Origin: an uncultured Anaerotruncus sp.
GTDB lineage: Bacteria; Bacillota_A; Clostridia; Oscillospirales; CAG-272
Length of the DNA stretch: 5,960 nt
Assembly (NCBI GenBank): GCA_958414155.1
Contig: CATYWI010000089.1
Coordinates: forward strand, 1 to 5,960
Direction of reading: 5' to 3'
Shown: positions 1 to 5,841 of the stretch, piece by piece
Layout of the letters: every line of letters begins with the position of its first letter
Position numbering within the stretch: the first letter of the stretch is position 1
Notes under the pieces: generated by a model
Database searches by the model: none
What the model was told of the DNA's origin: nothing
Seen by the model: only the letters and a program-made list of their open reading frames with translations
Made by a program: the position numbers and the translations under genes

Positions 1-363
1 CGGGTAAGAGGTGAGATCAAAAAAACCGCCCAACGCCCCGCCCTTCGGGTCGTGCGCACCGAAAATCACTCGCTCGATACGCGCATTTATTATCGCGCCG
101 GCACACATCGGGCACGGCTCAAGCGTGACATAAAGCTCACACCCCGAAAGCCGCCAGCCGCCCAGCGCCCGGCACGCCTCCGATATCGCTTCGATCTCGG
201 CGTGAGCCGCTGCTCCGCCGCCGCTCTCGCGGCGGTTTTTGCCTCTGCTCACTATCTCCCCGTGCCGCACGATCACCGCGCCGACAGGGACCTCGCCCGC
301 CTCTGCCGCCTCGGCGGCAAGACGAAGCGCTTCACGCATAAAATCGATATTGCTTCCACTCAT
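1..363 (-). CDS. tadA: tRNA-specific adenosine deaminase TadA, 3' end cut by window
   Basis: This gene encodes the zinc enzyme that deaminates adenosine 34 to inosine in the tRNA-Arg(ACG) anticodon, in the cytoplasm. Its 121 visible codons stay open to base 1, so about 30-40 residues of a usual 150-160 are missing. Visible residues include VPVGAV (25-30), the N of GKN (43), the zinc and proton-shuttle motif HAE (H54, E56), and PCPMC (zinc ligands C84 and C87). GAHDPKGGALG (102-112) matches the conserved segment after the active site. The DPTAHAE or DATAHAE context usual in TadA here reads GAAAHAE, with a glycine run before it. The start is the ATG at 363, whose bases overlap the protease stop as ATGA. 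An AGGGAG ribosome site lies inside the end of the protease gene, so translation is probably coupled. The family call is firm from the paired motifs. Other CDA-fold deaminases lack this exact set. Confidence 0.95.
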   Translation of the reverse strand, partial: MSGSNIDFMREALRLAAEAAEAGEVPVGAVIVRHGEIVSRGKNRRESGGGAAAHAEIEAISEACRALGGWRLSGCELYVTLEPCPMCAGAIINARIERVIFGAHDPKGGALGGFFDLTSYP

Positions 364-1340
364 GATAAGGGTATCTCCCTTAATATCGCCAGACCGACGG
401 CTATAACAAAATATATTATTACCGACGGTGCAAAAAAGCTCTTTACCGCATCCGGACACACCGCGCCAATCTCACTTGTCTCTCCGTCATCCGCACTTTT
501 GTTTTTTCCGTTTCTTATCACAAGATACGCCCCGGCGCAAAGCCCCGCAAGAATGAGCACGGCATCGGCAAGAAATGATATCGCCGCCGCACGCTCCGGA
601 GCGACATGCTCAAGTATAGCGCCAAGCACTACGGACGAGAAATTATTGAACAGGTGGATAAAGGTCCCCGCCCATATCGAACCCGTGTAAACATAAACCG
701 CACCGAGTATTATCCCCGCGACGAAGGTATAAAAGAACTGCCAGAAGTTATTGTGCATGAGCGCAAACATCATAGCCGAGCCGATAATGGCAGTTGTCTT
801 ACCGTATGGAAGAAGGCTTGACAGTACGCATCCGCGGAACAAGAATTCCTCACACACCGCAGGGACCAGCGCCATATTGATAAATGAAAGCACTATGCCG
901 ACGGCATCTGTTGCCTCTTCCCATGATGACGTCTGCGGCATTCCGACCGCTGTAAGGAAGTAGTGATTCACATATGATGCCGCAATATTGGCGCCCATGG
1001 CAAAGAGGATCAGCGCCCACAGCTCGCGCGGCACCTTGACATCAAGCCGCATCGGGCGGTGCATAGCGCGCGGAGAGATCATAAAGAAGAACCCCACCGG
1101 AAGCATAAAGGCTGCAAGATATACAGCCGCATCGATCATTCCGGATATGATCTTGACCGCATACGGACCGAAAATCCCCGGATATTCCCCAAAGATGATC
1201 CGGATGAGCGGCTCCGTAATGCCCGACAACGCATAAAGAAGATCAAGGAGTATCGTGTGAAATATCATGGTGACTCCGAGCTTGCCCGCAGTCATTCGCA
1301 AACGGCGGGAGTCATCCGCCATTTCAAATCCGATCTTCAT
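360..1340 (-). CDS. CPBP (CAAX/Abi-type) intramembrane metalloprotease
   Basis: This is a 326-residue polytopic membrane protein of the CPBP family, related to Rce1-type glutamate proteases. The three family motifs are in order: EEFLFR (E164, E165, R169), FALMH (F192, H196) and HLFNN (H229, N233). About eight or nine hydrophobic segments are visible, roughly at 18-40, 68-90, 106-130, 145-163, 183-198, 203-225, 229-242, 252-275 and 302-320. After the core there is a short hydrophilic stretch (276-300) and one more membrane segment, ending REIPLS. The start is the ATG at 1340, because GGAGG lies 7 nt before it. The ATG 17 codons upstream (1391) falls at the predicted transcription start. It is the first gene of a unit with tadA, which it overlaps by 4 nt. 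Family members are linked to bacteriocin self-immunity, protein processing or membrane-protein maturation. No bacteriocin gene lies nearby, so the substrate is unknown. Confidence 0.9.
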   Translation of the reverse strand: MKIGFEMADDSRRLRMTAGKLGVTMIFHTILLDLLYALSGITEPLIRIIFGEYPGIFGPYAVKIISGMIDAAVYLAAFMLPVGFFFMISPRAMHRPMRLDVKVPRELWALILFAMGANIAASYVNHYFLTAVGMPQTSSWEEATDAVGIVLSFINMALVPAVCEEFLFRGCVLSSLLPYGKTTAIIGSAMMFALMHNNFWQFFYTFVAGIILGAVYVYTGSIWAGTFIHLFNNFSSVVLGAILEHVAPERAAAISFLADAVLILAGLCAGAYLVIRNGKNKSADDGETSEIGAVCPDAVKSFFAPSVIIYFVIAVGLAILREIPLS

Positions 1341-1359
1341 GACATTTCCTCCGCGATCC

Positions 1360-1378
1360 TGCCGAACCGTTGTCGGCA
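1360..1378 (-). promoter_or_regulatory. Stem-loop in leader of protease-tadA transcript
   Basis: The predicted leader can form a 6-bp stem, TGCCGA and TCGGCA, around the 7-nt loop CAACGGT. It ends 7 nt upstream of the GGAGG ribosome site at 1348-1352. It could protect the 5' end or tune ribosome access. The fold is read by eye and its energy was not computed. Confidence 0.35.
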
Positions 1379-1389
1379 TATTTTTATAC

Positions 1390-1406
1390 ATTGTATATTA
1401 TACAAT
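1390..1406. promoter_or_regulatory. 17-nt palindrome over the -10 box, candidate operator
   Basis: The arms ATTGTATA and TATACAAT are perfectly complementary around a single central base. On the minus strand the palindrome contains the whole -10 hexamer and reaches the expected transcription start, which is the position of a repressor operator. The word GTATAA also recurs three times on the minus strand, starting at 1416, 1403 and 1389, which is a 13-14 nt spacing. Part of the symmetry may come simply from the AT-rich -10 sequence. The cognate regulator is not in the window. Confidence 0.4.
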
Positions 1407-1425
1407 AAAATTATACGCTTGTCAA
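1397..1425 (-). promoter_or_regulatory. SigA-type promoter of the CPBP protease-tadA unit
   Basis: The -35 box TTGACA (1420-1425) and -10 box TATAAT (1397-1402) both match consensus, with an ideal 17-nt spacer. Transcription should start near 1389-1391, leaving a leader of about 50 nt before the ATG at 1340. The -35 box sits only a few bases downstream of the U-tract of the preceding terminator. Confidence 0.9.
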
Positions 1426-1429
1426 CTGC

Positions 1430-1453
1430 AAAAACGGCGGCATAACGCCGCCG
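1430..1453 (-). terminator. Intrinsic terminator downstream of ugpC (distal hairpin)
   Basis: On the minus strand a 7-bp GC-only stem (CGGCGGC and GCCGCCG) encloses a 5-nt loop and is followed at once by TTTTT at 1434-1430. This is the classic Rho-independent layout. It is the second of two tandem hairpins after the ugpC stop codon and stops just short of the next promoter. Confidence 0.8.
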
Positions 1454-1460
1454 AAAATTC

Positions 1461-1490
1461 AATGGGCTGCCGCATTTGCGGCAGCCCATT
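1461..1490 (-). terminator. Strong hairpin after ugpC (proximal terminator element)
   Basis: A perfect 13-bp stem (AATGGGCTGCCGC with its complement) closes a 4-nt loop, 20 nt past the ugpC stop codon. On the minus strand it is followed by GAATTTTC, a weak and interrupted U-tract. It may therefore act mainly as a 3'-end stabiliser, with termination completed at the next hairpin. It is nearly symmetrical and lacks a clean T-run on the plus strand. Confidence 0.65.
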
Positions 1491-1510
1491 ATCGATTTAT
1501 TTAAGTTTGA

Positions 1511-2623
1511 TCAGTGAATGATGCAACGCTCGGTGTCCTTATCGAATATGTGCATACGGGTCATATCGAAAGCGACCTTGATGTTGTCGCCCGCACGGGT
1601 GGTGGAGCGGGAGGATACGCGCGCGATGAGGTTGGTCTCGCCTATGGTGAGGTAGAGATATATCTCAGCGCCCATAAGCTCGGTAACATCAACATAAGCG
1701 TCAACAACGCTGTCCGGGAAGGCGGCGAGCTGCATGGGAGCATCATGGATGCACTCGGGACGCAGACCGACGATAACTTCCTTGCCGATGTAATCCTTGA
1801 GATCGGGGTTGTTAGCCTTTTCGGTGGGCAGCTTGAGGGACTTGTCCTCAAAGTTGAAGTAAACGTCATCGCCCTTCTTAACGAGCTTGCCGTTGATGAA
1901 GTTCATCTGAGGAGTTCCGATAAAGCCTGCAACGAAGAGGTTTACCGGCTCATCGTAAAGGGTCTGAGGAGTATCGACCTGCTGGATGAGACCGTCCTTC
2001 ATAACAACGATTCTCGTTGCCATGGTCATAGCCTCGACCTGGTCGTGTGTAACGTAGATAAATGTGGTCTGAACGTTCTGGTGCAGCTTTGTAAGCTCGG
2101 TTCTCATCGCCGCACGGAGCTTAGCATCGAGGTTGGAGAGCGGCTCGTCAAGAAGGAAGACTTTGGGCTTACGAACGATAGCACGACCCAGCGCAACACG
2201 CTGTTTCTGACCGCCGGACAGAGCCTTCGGCTTTCTGTCGAGCAGGTGGGTAATATCAAGTATACGCGCAGCGTCTTCAACGCGTCTCTTTATCTCTTCC
2301 TTAGGTGTTTTGATGAGCTTGAGTCCGAACGCCATGTTCTCGAAAACGGTCATATGAGGATACAGAGCGTAGTTCTGGAACACCATTGCGATTTTTCTGT
2401 CCTTAGGAGCAACATCGTTGACCAGCTGATCGCCTATAAACAGCTCACCCTCTGTGATCTCCTCCAAACCTGCTATCATACGCAGGGTCGTTGATTTACC
2501 GCAGCCGGAAGGACCGACCAGAATCAGAAACTCCTTATCCTTGATATCAAGGTTGAAGTCGGATACAGCGGTAACTCCGCCCGGATATTTTTTATAAATG
2601 TGTTTAAGCGATACACTTGCCAT
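1511..2623 (-). CDS. ugpC: Carbohydrate ABC importer ATPase (UgpC/MsmX/MalK family)
   Basis: This 370-residue cytoplasmic ATPase powers ABC importers of sugars or glycerol-3-phosphate. The nucleotide-binding domain is complete: Walker A GPSGCGKST (37-45), Q-loop glutamine Q83 in FQNYALYPHMTV, signature LSGGQ (135-139), Walker B ending in catalytic E160, D-loop SNLD (163-166) and switch H193. From about 235 to the end lies the MalK-type TOBE/OB regulatory region, including VGLRPECIH (285-293). The length is normal and the start is the usual MASVSLKHIYKKYPGG. AAGGAGG lies 11 nt upstream of the ATG. No permease or binding protein is adjacent, which fits a shared ATPase like Bacillus MsmX that serves several importers. 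That role is inference, so the symbol marks the family rather than a proven substrate. Codons favour GGT, GCT and GTT more than the GCG/GGC-rich neighbours, as expected for high expression. It has its own promoter and terminators. Confidence 0.95.
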   Translation of the reverse strand: MASVSLKHIYKKYPGGVTAVSDFNLDIKDKEFLILVGPSGCGKSTTLRMIAGLEEITEGELFIGDQLVNDVAPKDRKIAMVFQNYALYPHMTVFENMAFGLKLIKTPKEEIKRRVEDAARILDITHLLDRKPKALSGGQKQRVALGRAIVRKPKVFLLDEPLSNLDAKLRAAMRTELTKLHQNVQTTFIYVTHDQVEAMTMATRIVVMKDGLIQQVDTPQTLYDEPVNLFVAGFIGTPQMNFINGKLVKKGDDVYFNFEDKSLKLPTEKANNPDLKDYIGKEVIVGLRPECIHDAPMQLAAFPDSVVDAYVDVTELMGAEIYLYLTIGETNLIARVSSRSTTRAGDNIKVAFDMTRMHIFDKDTERCIIH

Positions 2624-2647
2624 AGGATGTGATTCCTCCTTGAAATT

Positions 2648-2670
2648 CGGATCGGACGCTCACCGATCCG
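2648..2670 (-). promoter_or_regulatory. Stem-loop in ugpC 5' leader
   Basis: A perfect 8-bp stem (CGGATCGG and CCGATCCG) with 7-nt loop TGAGCGT lies between the predicted transcription start near 2678 and the AAGGAGG ribosome site at 2635-2641. Being close to the 5' end, it may stabilise the mRNA, or a trans factor could bind it. No U-tract follows, so it is not a terminator. Confidence 0.5.
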
Positions 2671-2684
2671 GGACTATATTCTGT

Positions 2685-2713
2685 ACTATAATATTGTAGC
2701 AAATTTTCGTCAA
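2685..2713 (-). promoter_or_regulatory. SigA-type promoter of ugpC
   Basis: The -35 box TTGACG (2708-2713) and -10 box TATAGT (2685-2690) each differ from consensus at one base and are 17 nt apart. Flanking sequence is AT-rich. A second TATAGT lies 12 nt further on (2673-2678) but has no matching -35 box. The implied leader is about 55 nt long. Confidence 0.75.
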
Positions 2714-2734
2714 AAATGATAGAGGCTTATTCCC

Positions 2735-2756
2735 CAAATTTTCAGGTTCAAATTTG
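2735..2756. repeat. Inverted repeat upstream of the ugpC promoter
   Basis: The 7-nt arms CAAATTT and AAATTTG flank an 8-nt spacer. The repeat ends about 20 nt upstream of the -35 box, a position suited to an activator or an upstream operator. The arms are AT-only apart from the ends, so chance is plausible. The rest of the 2624-2877 intergenic region holds no credible gene and no clear tex terminator. Confidence 0.25.
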
Positions 2757-2877
2757 TACACATTGCACAAACATACGCGTTTTGATACCATCAAGACGCC
2801 TTGAACGCCATTTTTGACCCTTTGATGTAAACGTGATTTACCATGCACGCAATACATGCAACGGCGCAAGGACCGCT

Positions 2878-5046
2878 TTATTCTTCGTCCTTGCCGAGCT
2901 TCATGGAAAGACCTATGCGGTGACGCGCTGCGTCTACCGAAATGACCTTGACCTTAACTATATCGCCGACCGACAGCACCTCGCCGGGATGCTTGATGTA
3001 TCTGTCGCAGATCTGCGAGATGTGGACAAGACCGTCCTGGTGCACGCCGATATCGACAAAAGCGCCGAAGTCTATGACATTTCGGACCGTGCCGGTGAGG
3101 ATCATTCCTTCCTTGAGAGAGGAAATATCCATAACATCGTCGCGCAATACCGGCGCGGGGAAGCTGTCGCGCACGTCGCGACCGGGCTTTTCAAGCTCGG
3201 CTACGATGTCGCAGAGCGTCGGCTCGCCGACGCCTATCTCCTCGGCGACTCCGGCGCGTCCCTTCTCCGCCACCTTCTTTCCGAGCAGGCGAAGCCCGCC
3301 GGAACGGATCTCCGATTCGTCAAATCCGAACATTCCGAGCAGCTTGTGCGCCGCTCCGTATGACTCCGGGTGAACGCCTGTCGCGTCAAGCACCTCGTCG
3401 GAGCCGGAAACGCGGAGGAAGCCCGCCGACTGCTCATACGCCTTGTTTCCGAGGCGCGGGACCTTGAGCAACTCCGCGCGGCTCAGAAATTCGCCGTTTT
3501 CCTCACGGTATTTCACAATATTCTTGGCAACGGGAGCGCTTATGCCGGAAACATACGAAAGAAGCGAATATGACGCTGTATTAAGGTCGATACCGACAGA
3601 GTTAACGCAGTCCTCGACAACGCCTGTCAGCGCCTCGTCGAGCCGCGCCTGCTTCATGTCATGCTGGTACTGTCCCACGCCGACCGACTTCGGGTCGATC
3701 TTGACAAGCTCCGCTAGCGGATCCTGAAGGCGACGTGCTATCGACACCGCCGAGCGCTGTGTAACATCGAAATCCGGGAATTCCTCGGCTCCGAGCTTGG
3801 ACGCGGAGTAGACCGACGCGCCCGCCTCGCTGACCATGATATATTTGCAATCGCCGGGCGTCTCCTTGAGCAGTCCCGCGATGAATATCTCGCTTTCCTT
3901 TGATGCGGTGCCGTTGCCTATCGCAATGACATTGACGCCGTACTTGCGGATGAGTCCTGCGACCACGCGCTTGCTCTCCGCAATGCGTTCCTGCGGCTTT
4001 GTGGGGTAAATGACCGCCGTATCGATGACCTTCCCCGTCTTATCGACGACCGCGAGCTTACACCCGGTACGGTAGCCGGGGTCAAATCCCATAACGGTCT
4101 TGCCGCGAAGCGGCGGCGACATCAGCAGATGCTTGAGGTTGTCCTCAAAAACCTTGAGCGCGCCCTCGCTCGCGCGGTCGGTAAGATCGTTCCTTATCTC
4201 GCGCTCTACGGACGGCGCTATGAGCCGCGCGTAGCTGTCGTCTATCGCGAACTTTACAAGCTCGTGCGCCGGGCTTGCATTGTCCTTGAGGAATTTACGG
4301 TAAAGATAGCTCATCACAAGCTCGCCGCCCGGTTCGACGGAGACCTTGAGGAAGCCTTCCTTTTCGCCGCGGTTGACCGCAAGCACGCGATGCCCCGCAA
4401 TGCGCTTTACGCGCTCCGAAAAATCGTAATACTGCGCGTATACGGAATCCTCATCCTTTGCCGCCTTTGAAACAAGTATGCCATGCTCTGCGGTGAGCGT
4501 GCGCACGCCCTTGCGGCAGTCGGCATTGTCCGAGATATTCTCGGCAATGATGTCAAGCGCGCCGGCTATCGCTTCGTCCGCGCCCGCGACGCCCTTTTCT
4601 TCGTTTATGTACGCTACCGCAAGCTCCGTTATCGGCGCATCGTATTTTTCGTTCTGAGCAAAAATAAGTTCGGAGAGCGGCTCCAGTCCCTTCTCGCGCG
4701 CAACCGAAGCACGGGTCTTGCGCTTGGGGCGGTAGGGGCGGTAAATATCATCGACCTCGGTAAGCGTTTTTGCCGCATCGATGGCGCGTTCCAGCTCCGG
4801 CGTGAGCTTTTCCTGCGCGGCGATAAGAGCCTTGACCTCCTCGCGCCGTTTTTCGATGCTGCGCAGATAGTTCAGACGGTCAAACAGGTCGCGCAGGACG
4901 GTATCGTCAAGCGAGCCTGTGACCTCCTTGCGGTAACGGGCTATGAACGGGATCGTGTTGCCCTCGTCGATCAGAGCCACGGTCTTTCTGACCTGTTCGA
5001 CTTCCAGTCCCAGCTCCTCCGCCAGTGTTGCTTCAATATCTATCAT
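2878..5046 (-). CDS. tex: Tex family RNA-binding transcription accessory protein
   Basis: This is a complete 722-residue Tex protein, a conserved cytoplasmic nucleic-acid-binding factor related to eukaryotic Spt6. The N-terminal Tex region carries IPFIARYRKEVTG (32-44) and DDIYRPYRPKRKTRASVAREKG (99-120, with the K/R-rich patch at 106-112). A YqgF/RuvC-like fold begins at VMGFDPGYRTG (318-328), with IGNGTASKESE (376-386), SEAGASVYSAS (406-416) and GVGQYQHD (456-463). Helix-hairpin-helix motifs follow (about 488-545, NTAS to FLRV). A C-terminal S1 domain spans about 645-717, with GAFVDIG and GLVHISQI. The length matches the family. The start is ATG 5046, with AGGAAG 8 nt upstream and the usual Tex N-terminus. 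It follows rsuA after 55 nt, with a possible weak promoter in the gap. The exact cellular role of Tex is not settled, but RNA binding through S1 is established for the family. Confidence 0.97.
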   Translation of the reverse strand: MIDIEATLAEELGLEVEQVRKTVALIDEGNTIPFIARYRKEVTGSLDDTVLRDLFDRLNYLRSIEKRREEVKALIAAQEKLTPELERAIDAAKTLTEVDDIYRPYRPKRKTRASVAREKGLEPLSELIFAQNEKYDAPITELAVAYINEEKGVAGADEAIAGALDIIAENISDNADCRKGVRTLTAEHGILVSKAAKDEDSVYAQYYDFSERVKRIAGHRVLAVNRGEKEGFLKVSVEPGGELVMSYLYRKFLKDNASPAHELVKFAIDDSYARLIAPSVEREIRNDLTDRASEGALKVFEDNLKHLLMSPPLRGKTVMGFDPGYRTGCKLAVVDKTGKVIDTAVIYPTKPQERIAESKRVVAGLIRKYGVNVIAIGNGTASKESEIFIAGLLKETPGDCKYIMVSEAGASVYSASKLGAEEFPDFDVTQRSAVSIARRLQDPLAELVKIDPKSVGVGQYQHDMKQARLDEALTGVVEDCVNSVGIDLNTASYSLLSYVSGISAPVAKNIVKYREENGEFLSRAELLKVPRLGNKAYEQSAGFLRVSGSDEVLDATGVHPESYGAAHKLLGMFGFDESEIRSGGLRLLGKKVAEKGRAGVAEEIGVGEPTLCDIVAELEKPGRDVRDSFPAPVLRDDVMDISSLKEGMILTGTVRNVIDFGAFVDIGVHQDGLVHISQICDRYIKHPGEVLSVGDIVKVKVISVDAARHRIGLSMKLGKDEE

Positions 5047-5058
5047 TTTTATGTCTTC

Positions 5059-5073
5059 CTTTTTTTATAGTAT
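5059..5073. repeat. 15-nt direct repeat, copy in the tex leader
   Basis: On the minus strand this reads ATACTATAAAAAAAG and is identical to the segment at 5946-5960. Here it runs directly into the tex ribosome site (AGGAAG). It includes the possible -10 hexamer TATAAA. The A-run makes part of the match low complexity. Confidence 0.6.
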
Positions 5074-5092
5074 TCGGTTACGTAAGTGCGAA
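5064..5092 (-). promoter_or_regulatory. Possible weak promoter of tex
   Basis: TTCGCA (5087-5092) and TATAAA (5064-5069) are separated by 17 nt in the 55-nt gap between rsuA and tex. The -10 box is good (5 of 6) and the -35 box is poor (4 of 6). Transcription would start within about 20 nt of the ATG, nearly at the ribosome site. Tex may instead be read through from rsuA, since no terminator is visible between them. Confidence 0.3.
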
Positions 5093-5101
5093 TGTATCGG
5101 A

Positions 5102-5821
5102 TCACCGCTTCAAGCCTGCGGCGGCATAAAGCGCTGCCGTCTCGTCGTCGGCGAGATACCGCCATCCGCCGCGCGGCAGTGCAGGATCGAGCGTCAGCGG
5201 ACCGAAGCTCACGCGCTCAAGCGCGGTTATTTTGTTGCCGACCGCGCCGAACATCTGCTTTATCTGATGGTATTTCCCCTCATGTATCGTAATAAGCCCG
5301 TGAGTGCCGTCCTCCGGCTCAATGCGGCACGGAGCGGTAAGCACACCGCCCTCGATATAAACGCCGCTCTCCAGCCGTTCGCGCGCGTCACGGGAAAGCT
5401 CCACCGACGCCGTATAATTATATGTCTTGTCCACATGCCGCGCCGGCGACAGAAGGCGGTGAGCAAGCTCACCGTCATCGGTCAGAAGCATAAGACCAAC
5501 AGTGTACTTGTCGAGCCTGCCGCACGGAAAGACCCGTGCGCGGTCACGCTCCGCACACAGCTCGGTGACCACCGGGCAGCCGTCCTTTTTGTCCTCGGTC
5601 GCACTGACATACCCCTCCGGCTTATTGAGCATGATGTGGATATGCTCGCGCCATTCCACAATGGCTCCGCGCCGCACGACACGGCTGACGCCCGGCAGGA
5701 CATCGGCATCCGCACTGCGTGCCGGACTGCCGTCGATGAGCACAAGTCCCGCGCGCACATCGCGCGCGCAATCACGGCGAGAGCATTCCCCCGCCGCGGA
5801 AAGATATTTGTCAAGCCGCAT
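5102..5821 (-). CDS. rsuA: 16S rRNA pseudouridine synthase, RsuA type
   Basis: This 239-residue cytoplasmic enzyme isomerises a uridine in rRNA, U516 of 16S rRNA in the E. coli RsuA numbering. An S4 RNA-binding domain opens the protein (MRLDKYLSAAGECSRRD, with LVLIDG at 26-31). The catalytic domain carries LNKPEGYVSAT (65-75) and GRLDKYTVGLMLLTDDG (101-117) with catalytic D104. It also has KTY (132-134) and EGKYHQIKQMFGAVGNKI (181-198). The EGKYHQ-MF-AVGN form is RsuA-like, whereas RluB and RluE usually have EGRNRQVRR. The start is the ATG at 5821, with GGAGG 6 nt upstream. A 17-codon in-frame extension to 5872 is rejected because it overlaps the upstream microprotein gene and lacks a ribosome site. 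It sits between the microprotein and tex on one strand, probably in one transcript. Family certainty is high, the RsuA subtype somewhat less so. Confidence 0.93.
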   Translation of the reverse strand: MRLDKYLSAAGECSRRDCARDVRAGLVLIDGSPARSADADVLPGVSRVVRRGAIVEWREHIHIMLNKPEGYVSATEDKKDGCPVVTELCAERDRARVFPCGRLDKYTVGLMLLTDDGELAHRLLSPARHVDKTYNYTASVELSRDARERLESGVYIEGGVLTAPCRIEPEDGTHGLITIHEGKYHQIKQMFGAVGNKITALERVSFGPLTLDPALPRGGWRYLADDETAALYAAAGLKR

Positions 5822-5841
5822 CAAAGTCCTCCGCCGGATCG

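Noticed and set aside
52..690. Plus-strand 212-codon frame opposite tadA and the protease end
   Set aside because: It is antisense to two genes with intact catalytic motifs and has low-complexity arginine and alanine-rich content.
1341..1391. 17-codon N-terminal extension of the CPBP protease
   Set aside because: The upstream ATG falls at the predicted transcription start with no ribosome site, while ATG 1340 has GGAGG at 7 nt.
1514..2494. Long plus-strand open frame (326 codons) opposite ugpC
   Set aside because: It lies wholly antisense to a gene with every ABC ATPase motif, has no family resemblance, and arises from codon bias of the opposite strand.
2735..2756. CodY-type box upstream of ugpC
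   Set aside because: Only one half-site (TGAAAATT) fits; the best 15-nt alignment has six mismatches to AATTTTCWGAAAATT.
2660..2869. 69-codon minus-strand frame between tex and ugpC
   Set aside because: It needs a TTG start without a ribosome site, and it runs across the ugpC promoter and leader hairpin.
2761..2877. Intrinsic terminator for tex
   Set aside because: Only short or mismatched stems (for example TTGAT-GGT-ATCAA) without a following U-tract were found.
4483..5070. Plus-strand open frames opposite tex (also 2833-3363 and 4129-4470)
   Set aside because: They are shadows of a full-length, motif-complete Tex; their sequences resemble no family.
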